Shown here piece by piece: positions 57,054 through 64,000 of a stretch of 64,000 nucleotides of DNA. Source of the stretch: Linyphia triangularis (lineage: Eukaryota; Arthropoda; Arachnida; Araneae; Linyphiidae); NCBI GenBank assembly GCA_963978545.1, contig OZ021727.1, positions 20,181,943-20,245,942 on the forward strand, in the 5' to 3' direction. The position numbers and the translations under genes are program-made. Positions within the stretch are counted from its first letter, which is position 1. Each line of letters starts with the position of its first letter. The notes beneath the pieces were generated by a model. That model ran no database searches. It worked only from the letters and a program-made list of their open reading frames with translations, and was not told the DNA's origin.

Positions 57054-58276
57054 TTGTGATGCTAATATTTAATTTTATATGTATGTTTTTGATTTAAGTG
57101 CACTTTTCCTTCCTCTAAAGTTTTTGGTACTTTGATCATCTTGACTTTTGCTCTCCACTAATATATTTCCTTTCTGGCGAATCTGTGGGTAGTTGGATTA
57201 CCTTTCCAATTGCGGAATTGACTTGCATAAACTCTAACGGGGATTGGAGAACTGCTACGTCAGCTACCTGAGGGAGAAAACGTCTTTCTGGTGGCGAGCG
57301 GTGAGTGCCGCGATTTTTGCTTGTGTGAAAAGGAAGTGAAGGGAGAAAAAGCGAGACGGCGGTAGGATCAAAATAAGAATCTACGGGGGCCAAAGGAGTG
57401 AAAAGAGAGAAGAAACGGGGTAGCGGTGAGAGAGGTTTTTGGGAGCTTGGAGATAGGAGATGAACTAACCGTGTGGCGGCTAGTATGGTTCGAAGACTTT
57501 GAAAACTCTAAATCGTGCAAGACTACTAAAGTAATCCACGCCAACGCCTGAGAAATCGTTGCATTATGCTCCCCTAACGTTATGCTGTGTTAATTCCTCA
57601 CGCCGGAGCCTGTACCTTCATCGGAAGCTGTGACTACCTGTAGCCGGGACCTTCATCGGAAGCTGGGTTAATTCCTGACGCCGGAGCCTGTACCTTCATC
57701 GGAAGCTGGGTTAATTCCTGACGCCGGAGCCTGTACCATCATCGGAAGCTGTGTTAATTCCTGACCCTTGAGCCTGCAACTTCTCCCGACGCTAAGACTT
57801 TGCCTGATCCAGGAGCCTGAATCTTCATGTGCCAGTCAAACGCGCCTGGAATCTGAGACTTTCACAGATAAGCATTTCTAAAACTAATACAAAATGTTCT
57901 TACTTCACTGAAAAATTATTATTAATCAAGTATTTAGTTAATATCCTATGCCATTTCCCCGCTCTGTATAAAATTTTGTTGTACGCGCAGGTTATATATA
58001 TATAGCCTCGCTAGGCCATTACTAGGTTAATTTGTGTGTTAAGACGTTTTGCTAGACTTGAATATTTGTTGTTGTTAATTTTAATTAAATTCCCTTACTC
58101 AGCAAATCTACATGCTTGTCTTCTTTAACACATGTGACACATCATTAATACATCTGACTGCATCCATTTTACCACAGTAGGGATGTAGCTGAATTTTGGG
58201 TTATGAATTAATGTTGAACACAGGCCTTTACCCTTTAGATTATTTTTGTTTGAAAGCTCTCAGGTGAATTTCACCA
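57054..58276. mobile_element. Unclassified 1.2-kb insertion in the right CRE-rich repeat
   Basis: The corresponding point in the left copy is uninterrupted, which defines the borders. The flanks gagaagtg and cagaggtg match at 6 of 8 positions and look like a decayed ~8-bp duplication. Ends TTGTGATG and TTTCAC give only a weak inverted repeat. Its first half is GC-richer than its surroundings and has an 85-codon minus-strand frame (57136-57393) without recognised domains. The second half contains a tatatatata stretch. Confidence 0.55.
57589..57795. repeat. 43-bp minisatellite
   Basis: A unit starting gttaattcctgacgccggag recurs at 57667, 57710 and 57753 (exact 43-bp steps), with a 35-bp partial unit before and a degenerate one after. 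Confidence 0.85.
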
Positions 58277-59253
58277 CAGAGGTGTATTTAGTTACATGTT
58301 TAAAATCGACCAATGAGAAGACAGTATTTAATCACGTGTCTAAAACCGACCAATCGCAAGCAAGCATTTTGTCGACCTCTAACATAAAGTAAGTCGTGAC
58401 GTAATTCTCACTACATTAACACTGTGATGTCACTAGTAAAAAAAAGCCTATAACTCTAAGTTATTCGTTTGGAAGCAACCCTAGAACAACTCAACTCCAC
58501 CTTAAAGATAAACCGAAACTAAAAAGTGTTGCCACCACCTTAAACTTTTAACGTTAAGAATGCCATGACGTTATTTCCACTACATTAACACTATGACGTC
58601 ACGCAATAAAACCCTATCACCATAATGTTTTCGTTTAGAAGCAGCCCTAGAACAACTTAACTCCTCTTTAAAGGTAAATCGTAAATAAAAAGTGTTGCCA
58701 CTCTCTTAAAGCTAAACTTTGTAAAATCATGAATGACGTCATACCCACTGTGACGTCACTAGTAAAAATACCTATAACTATAATTTATTCGTTTAGAAGC
58801 AGCCCTAGAACAACTCAACCCTTAATTTCCCCATTTCAAAGTTATATCTCAAGATGCTGCCATTCCTTAAAAGATAAACTTTGTAAAATCATGAATGACG
58901 TCATACCCACTTTGACGTCACTAGTCAAAAAGCCTATAATTCTAACTTATTCGCTAAGAAGTAGTCATAGAACAACTCAACTCCGTCTGAAAGATAAACC
59001 GAAACTAAAAAGTGTTGCCACCGCTCAAAACTTTGATATAAAACAAATTATGACGTCATTCCGACTGTGACGTCATACACAAACAGCCTATAACGAAACC
59101 GAAACTAACAGCAGCAGGGGAAACAACACAACTACACTTCCTGTCACGTGACTTCCGGTGATGTCACTTCATGTGACGTCATGTCCGGTCACGCCGCCTT
59201 CCGGTGACGTCATCATCCCTCATCCCTGCTCCTCCATGGCTCAGGAGCCCTAT

Positions 59254-59698
59254 TGTTGCACAAATTGTCTGTACATGGTGTAAATAGTGACGTATTATTT
59301 TAAACTTATTTTATTTATTAACAGCGATTATACAAGTTAGGAAAAGGTGGCAACACCTAAAGCAATCGAGAAGTTTCGAGATATTTCTTTTCCGATGAAT
59401 TGGCTGGAAATTTCGCGAATGTCTCACGCGCTTGTATATAAAAGACTGGAGAACGGGAAAGTTTTCAGATTGACTTTGGACTTCGTTGAAAGCTGATAGC
59501 GATCGCTCTGTTGACCTATTGGAGTGAGCTTATATAATCGCTATATTCGAAGCTGTTCTTGTTGAAGCTTGTATTGAAGATTAATAGTGATTGCACTGTT
59601 ATCTGTGAATAAATCTTGTGAGTTTTCTGAAGAGAATAAATACTAGTTTTTATCTGAAAAACTGTGCCATCATTGCCTCAGTGGAAAAATTCGTAACA
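59254..59698 (+). repeat. 5' LTR of rearranged family A element
   Basis: 445 bp, TGTTGCACAAATT...ATTCGTAACA, with TATATAAAAG near 59434 and AATAAA near 59608 and 59635. It lacks about 28 bp present in the 3' LTR near 62730. Confidence 0.92.
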
Positions 59699-59699
59699 G

Positions 59700-59717
59700 T
59701 GGTGTCAGAAGTGGGAT
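59700..59717 (+). promoter_or_regulatory. Primer-binding site, perfect tRNA-Leu match
   Basis: tggtgtcagaagtgggat, complementary to a tRNA-Leu 3' end with its CCA. Its last five bases (gggat) form the joint with the inverted block. Confidence 0.8.
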
Positions 59718-59727
59718 GGTGATGTCT

Positions 59728-60114
59728 TCAAGAGCTACTATTCGATATGCACACGGCTCTTCCGAGTCCAAACCGAAAAATTGAACTTCTTCTTTCCCTG
59801 TTTGAAGCTCGCCTTTCTCGAAATTCAAAGTAATTCCATTTTTTCTTTAAAAAGTCCAATCCAAGAATACATGGGTCAATAATTTCAGCGACGTAAACGG
59901 TGTGAGTGTAAGTGTGAAATCCAAAAGAGATGTTGACATTTAATTTCCCATGCACAGAAATTTTGTCACCAGTCACAGTTTGTAGTGAAACTGAAGGCGC
60001 CGTGTAAAGAGGTTGGCTGTCCAGGCGCCGGGCTACATCCGTCCGTAAGATGGTTACATTTGCCCCTGAGTCAACTATTAGACGACAGGGAGTTCCATTG
60101 ATCTTGCCCTCCAC
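59728..60114 (-). CDS. Inverted Ty3/gypsy protease (family A), truncated
   Basis: On the minus strand: [20 protein letters not shown], the protease N-terminus with its DSG active site, through ILGLDFLKK. It then loses alignment through a small frameshift near 59830 and is cut at the inversion joint at 59718. Nearly identical to the protease at 32956 in the other family A copy. It is in reverse orientation to the LTRs, so it would not be translated from the element's own promoter. Confidence 0.85.
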   Translation of the reverse strand: MEGKINGTPCRLIVDSGANVTILRTDVARRLDSQPLYTAPSVSLQTVTGDKISVHGKLNVNISFGFHTYTHTVYVAEIIDPCILGLDFLKKKWNYFEFRERRASNRERRSSIFRFGLGRAVCISNSSS

Positions 60115-60218
60115 GAATAAACCATGATTTCCTCCTTGAAGGGATGAGATGTGATAGAGGCTGAGTGGGGCACCACCTGCTCTACACGGCGACCTCCGCC
60201 TCGCGAGGTAGCCGATCT

Positions 60219-61114
60219 TTAGTTTAACTGCTGAGGCTCGGAAGCGGGTCTGTCCCCTCTCCTGTCCAATTCAGGGCAATCACGTCTGAAATGCCCTTCC
60301 CGGTTGCAGAGCCAACAAATTACTCTAGTTTTTCGATCCCTCGAGCCAGGAATATTTCTCATAATTCGCTCCATCTTGTTTTCCAGTTCTTGAAACTTCT
60401 TCGTGAAGAGTTCAGAGGAATCGTCTGCCAATGTTCCACGTACGAAACGCCGATCTTTTCTAGAAGCTTGCTGTGCGGCTTCTACTCTCATGGCATAGAC
60501 GAGGGTGGACTTCAGATCTTTGCTGTCTGACATCCTGGTAGCTTGCTGTATATCGGGATCTTTGATGGCATCCACAAAATACTGAAGAGACAGATTATCT
60601 CGTACGTCCAAGGGACAGTCTGGGAAAGCGAGGAGCCGGATGGGGATCTTTCTATATCTGACGCCAATTCTTGAAGAGTTTCATTGGCCTTCTGCTGTCT
60701 CACTTTCAGTTGCAGTCTGTTGTAATCCTTTAGATGTTGCTCCCCAAACCTTAACTCCAACGCACTTGCCAGCGCCACGAATTCTCCCCGCTTCTCTTCA
60801 GGTACTGTTTGTAAAACGTCAACAGCTTCACCTCGAAGAGATGCTGCGAGATGGAATGCTTTCGAAGTATCGTCCCAACCATTCGCAGAAGCAATCATTT
60901 CAAACTGCGTTTGATAAACGCGCCAAGACGACCTCCCATCAAAAGTGGCCACTTTGATGTTAGAGCGCGGCGCCATAAAGGGGATGGAAGCGTTATCCCA
61001 ATTAGGTGACGCTATGGCCACAGCTTCACGCGTTTCCATTTTTCGCAGCCTTTCTTCTACAACGTCAATGAATTTGTCTTGCTCTTCCTTTAAGGTGGAA
61101 ACTTTTTCTTGCAT
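60219..61114 (-). pseudogene. Inverted Ty3/gypsy gag (family A), 5'-truncated
   Basis: Minus-strand gag in two overlapping frames: 61114-60512 (coiled coil, then [20 protein letters not shown] capsid-like region) and 60611-60219 (C-terminal gag with a CCHC knuckle, [14 protein letters not shown]). One frameshift near 60625 separates them. The N-terminal coil stops at the inversion joint (about 61150), where a short ggtggaaac repeat occurs three times. Confidence 0.85.
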
Positions 61115-61150
61115 GGTGGAAACTTTTCTTGCACGGTGGAAACTATTTCT

Positions 61151-62621
61151 AGCAAGGTGGATTCAGCGCCTGCAGGAATACGACATGGATATCCATCACA
61201 GAAAAGAAATGTTCCATGGAAATGCAGACGCTCTTTCTAGAAGACCATGTCCGGAGAATTGTCGATTTTGTTCCAATGCCGAGTCCAAGTTTGGGTTTAA
61301 CACATCGGCCGTTCGGAAAATAACCACCAAGTCGACTACTTCAGACGTGGACCCTTGGAGTGACCAGAATGTTCGAAAGAGTCAGGTTGAAGATCAAGAT
61401 TTGAAACCTCTAATTGAATTCATGGAAGCAGCTACCGGGAAACCCAGTTGGCAGGAAATTGCACGCTATAGCCCAACAATGAAGAGATATTGGGCTATGT
61501 GGGATTTTTTGCACTTGAAGAATGGAGTACTCTACCGTCGATGGGAGTCCGATGTTATGGCAAAAGCTTCCGGTGGCAATTAATCCTTCCAAGTTCTAGA
61601 GTTACCAACGTTCTAGAAGAACTTCACAGCAGTTCTACTGGAGGACATTTTGGTGTCACGAAAACTCTTCAGAAAGTCAGGGAGAGATTCTTCTGGGACA
61701 AAGCAAAATCCGACGTGGAGAAGTGGTGCAAGTCCTGTGATGCATGCAATTCGCGGAAGGGACTGAAGACCCGAACTCGTGGAAAGTTGCAACGTTACAA
61801 CGTAGGAGCACCATTCGAAAGAATTGCTTTGGACGTCTTAGGCCCCCTACCTCACACAACGAATGGCAACAAATACATCCTAGTTGTCATGGACTACTTT
61901 AGCAAGTGGCCAGAAGCATACGCGATTCCGGACCAGGAAGCCACAACCGTAGCAGAAGTCCTTGTACGGAATTGGATCTCTCGATTTGGCGTACCCCTGC
62001 TGATACATTCCGATCAGGGGACGAACTTCAACTCTGCCGTCTTCACTGGGCTGTGTAACTTGCTCGACATGGATAAGACTCGTACAACTCCCCTGCACCC
62101 ACAATCCGATGGAATGGTTGAACGATTTAATAGAACGATTCTGAATCATCTCTCCTTGTTTGTTTCCAAGAACCAGCAAGATTGGGATCAGAAACTTCCA
62201 CTGTTCCTTTTGGCCTACAGAAGTGCTACTCACGAGACCACCGGATATACACCATCTCAAATGATTTTCGGAAGAGACCTTAGACTACCCTGCGACTTCC
62301 TCTTTGGACGACCACCGGACACCCATTCCTCGCCTGTCCAGTATCTAGATGATCTCTAGGCACGTTTGGAAGCCGTACATCGGTTCGCCAGAGAAAGAAT
62401 CAACATCATGAAGTTCATTCCAGGAAGGTGACAAGGTGTGGTTATGGAATCCTAAACGTCGGAAAGGACTCTCTCCTAAGCTCCAGACGAACTGGGAAGG
62501 GCCGTATGTGGTCCTTAAGAAGATCAACGACGTCGTGGTAAGGATTCAACGGACACCCTCCTGTAAACCTAGAGTTGTACATCACAATAGACTAGCCCCA
62601 TATTTTAGTAGAAGTGATTGA
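61151..62621 (+). pseudogene. Ty3/gypsy RNase H end and integrase (family A)
   Basis: Starts inside RNase H at [16 protein letters not shown] one-base insertion near 61555 shifts the frame. The second frame (to 62359) holds a complete integrase: HHCC finger (HSSSTGGHFG, CKSCDAC) and a full DDE triad (ALDVLGPLP, HSDQGTNF, VERFNRT). TAG at 62356-62358 and a ~44-bp deletion near 62410 precede the final GPYVVLK module, which ends at 62621. The integrase core is therefore better preserved than in the 30935 copy. Confidence 0.88.
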
Positions 62622-62681
62622 ATTGCCTTTCCTCTTAAGGACTTCACTGCCCGGGACGTGCAGTTTTTAAGAAGGGGGAAA

Positions 62682-63154
62682 TGTTGCACAAATTGTCTGT
62701 ACATAGGGTAAATAGTGACGTATTACACTATTTTAAAATTCTATTGTAATTTATTTTTATCTTATTTTATTTATTAACAGCGATTATACAAGTTAGGAAA
62801 AGGTGGCAACACCTAAAGCAATCGAGAAGTTTCGAGATATTTCTTTTCCGATGAATTGGCTGGAAATTTCGCGAATGTCTCACGCGCTTGTATATAAAAG
62901 ACTGGAGAACGGGAAAGTTTTCAGATTGACTTTGGACTTCGTTGAAAGCTGATCGCGATCGCTCTGTTGACCTATTGGAGTGAGCTTGTATAATCGCTAT
63001 ATTCGAAGCTGTTCTTGTTGAAGCTTGTATTGAAGATTAATAGTGATTGCACTGTTATCTGTGAATAAATCTTGTGAGTTTTCTGAAGAGAATAAATACT
63101 AGTTTTTATCTGAAAAACTGTGCCATCATTGCCTCAGTGGAAAAATTCGTAACA
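62682..63154 (+). repeat. 3' LTR of rearranged family A element
   Basis: 473 bp, preceded by the polypurine tract aagaagggggaaa. TATATAAAAG near 62890. Near-identical to the 5' LTR. Confidence 0.92.
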
Positions 63155-63204
63155 CTATTTTCTATCTACTAATAGGCAAACGCTTGAGTTGCTTGCATGT
63201 GAGT

Positions 63205-63345
63205 TGAGTGCTTTGCGTGTAGTAGTGAATCACCGGAGGTTGCTTTCTGTGTGGCACTGAGTCGCCAGATGTTGCTTTCTGTGTGGCTGTAAGTGTTCGG
63301 AGGTTGCTTTATGGCAGTGAGTCGCCGGAGGTTGTTTGCTGAGGT
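63205..63345. repeat. ~30-33-bp minisatellite
   Basis: About four diverged units of the type gagtcgccggaggttgcttt-ctgtgtggcagt, at the turning point between two oppositely oriented CRE-rich repeats. Confidence 0.6.
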
Positions 63346-63349
63346 GGTA

Positions 63350-64000
63350 GTGTCAGTAGTTAGAAAGTGGGGCTCCGGGGCCAAGGCGGTGCCGGTGCAG
63401 GGATGAGGGATGATGACGTCACCGGAAGGGGGCGTGACCGGATATGACGTCACCGGAAATCACGTGACCGGAAGTGGAGTGGAGTTGTTTCCTTCCTGCT
63501 GCTGTTTTAGTTTCGGTTTCATTATAAGCTGTTTGTGTATGACGTCACAGTGTGAATGACGTCATAATGTGTTTTATATCAAAGTTTTAAGCGGTGGCAA
63601 CACTTTTTTAGTTTCGGTTTATCTAGCAGACGGGGTTGAGTTGTTCTAGGACTGCTTGTAAATGAATAAGTTAGAGTGATAGGTTTTTATTGCGTGACGT
63701 CACAGTAGGTATGACGTCATAATTTGTTTTATATCAAAGTTTTGAGCGGTGGCAACACTTTTTAATTTTTGTTTCCAGTTAACTGGAGTTGAGTTGTTCT
63801 AGGGCTGCTTCTTAACGAATAAGTTAGAGTTATAGATATTTTTACTAGTGACGTCACAGTGAGTATGACGTTATAACTTGTTTTATACCAAAGTTTTGAG
63901 CGGTGGCAACACTTTTTAGTTTCGATTTACCTTTCAGGTGGAGTTGAGTTGTTTTAGGGCTGCTTCTAAACGAATAACTTAGAGTTATAGATATTTTTGA
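63350..64000 (+). repeat. CRE-rich tandem repeat family, third copy (runs off window)
   Basis: Same orientation as the left copy: ggatgagggatgatgacgtcaccgg... followed by units with TGACGTCA pairs and the gagttgagttgttctaggg block at about 63635, 63788 and 63943 (153-155-bp spacing). The window ends inside it. Confidence 0.82.

Larger units (their letters stand above)
56229..59253 (-). repeat. CRE-rich tandem repeat family, right copy (inverted)
   Basis: Reverse-complement relative of 4195-5906: the AT-rich tail comes first (56229-57045), then the tandem units with TGACGTCA pairs (58400-59210), up to the ctcaggagcccta junction. Interrupted by the insertion at 57054-58276 and cut at 59253 by the family A retroelement; a short continuation (ctattttctatc) resumes at 63155. 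The units here carry at least five TGACGTCA-type pairs. Confidence 0.82.
59254..63154 (+). mobile_element. Rearranged Ty3/gypsy family A element: inverted gag-protease, no RT
   Basis: LTRs 59254-59698 and 62682-63154 with CTAT duplicated outside (59250-59253, 63155-63158) show insertion as one unit into the CRE-rich repeat. After the primer-binding site, 59718-61150 is a reversed block carrying protease then gag on the minus strand. At 61151 the sequence switches to + strand mid-RNase H and continues through integrase. RT and most of RNase H are missing. The LTRs differ at only about five bases plus a deletion of about 28 bp, so insertion was recent. Confidence 0.93.

Noticed and set aside
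57136..57393. 85-codon minus-strand frame in GC-rich DNA
   Set aside because: No recognised domain, no conserved copy in the window; lies in an unclassified insertion.
59254..63154. Two separate opposed elements (minus gag-protease and plus integrase)
   Set aside because: One LTR pair, one CTAT duplication and no internal LTR or duplication at the joints; a single rearranged element explains the data.

Overview
This is an animal nuclear sequence from a large, AT-rich, repeat-dense genome. The Ty3/gypsy and LINE families, the hAT and TA-target insertions and the dense arthropod-style mobile DNA suggest an arthropod, possibly an arachnid; that assignment is inference. The window holds one recognisable host gene and very many transposable elements.

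Host gene: a saccharopine dehydrogenase-like oxidoreductase (SCCPDH family) lies on the + strand from 13280 to 55831. Twelve coding exons with canonical AG/GT borders join in phase to 430 codons, the normal family length. No repeat touches an exon. About 30 kb of the 42.5 kb gene is recognisable insertions: intron 1 is about 93% and intron 5 about 90% mobile DNA.

Left flank (1-13279): a broken zinc-binding-like exon, a 141-bp in-frame tandem repeat, a tRNA-like relic, a terminal-inverted-repeat element carrying a tRNA-derived SINE, a tandem repeat packed with TGACGTCA palindromes, a hAT-like element, a satellite with dimeric higher-order structure (7850-9480), a small 8-bp-TSD MITE, a solo LTR, and a TA-flanked MITE ending 157 bp before the SCCPDH start codon.

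Inside the gene: hAT-like elements with 8-bp target duplications at 13595-16041, 16587-24130 and 27595-30712. The second contains a minus-strand Ty3/gypsy element lacking reverse transcriptase (16764-20567) and a long fold-back element. Intron 5 also carries two full-length but inactivated Ty3/gypsy elements, 30935-36971 (family A) and 37929-46891 (family B); the latter is itself interrupted by a 2.2-kb hAT-like element. Later introns hold two palindromic MITEs, a LINE tail, a Helitron and a reverse solo LTR.

Right flank (55832-64000): an inverted copy of the CRE-rich repeat, split by a 1.2-kb insertion and by a recently inserted family A Ty3/gypsy element (59254-63154). In that element gag-protease is inverted and the reverse transcriptase is gone. 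A third CRE-rich copy, in opposite orientation, runs off the window end.

The strongest second-look items are the inverted-core retroelement, the E2F-like TTGGCGA array in family B LTRs, the CRE-rich repeat family that brackets the gene as a large inverted repeat, and a possible 51-nt in-frame cassette exon in SCCPDH.
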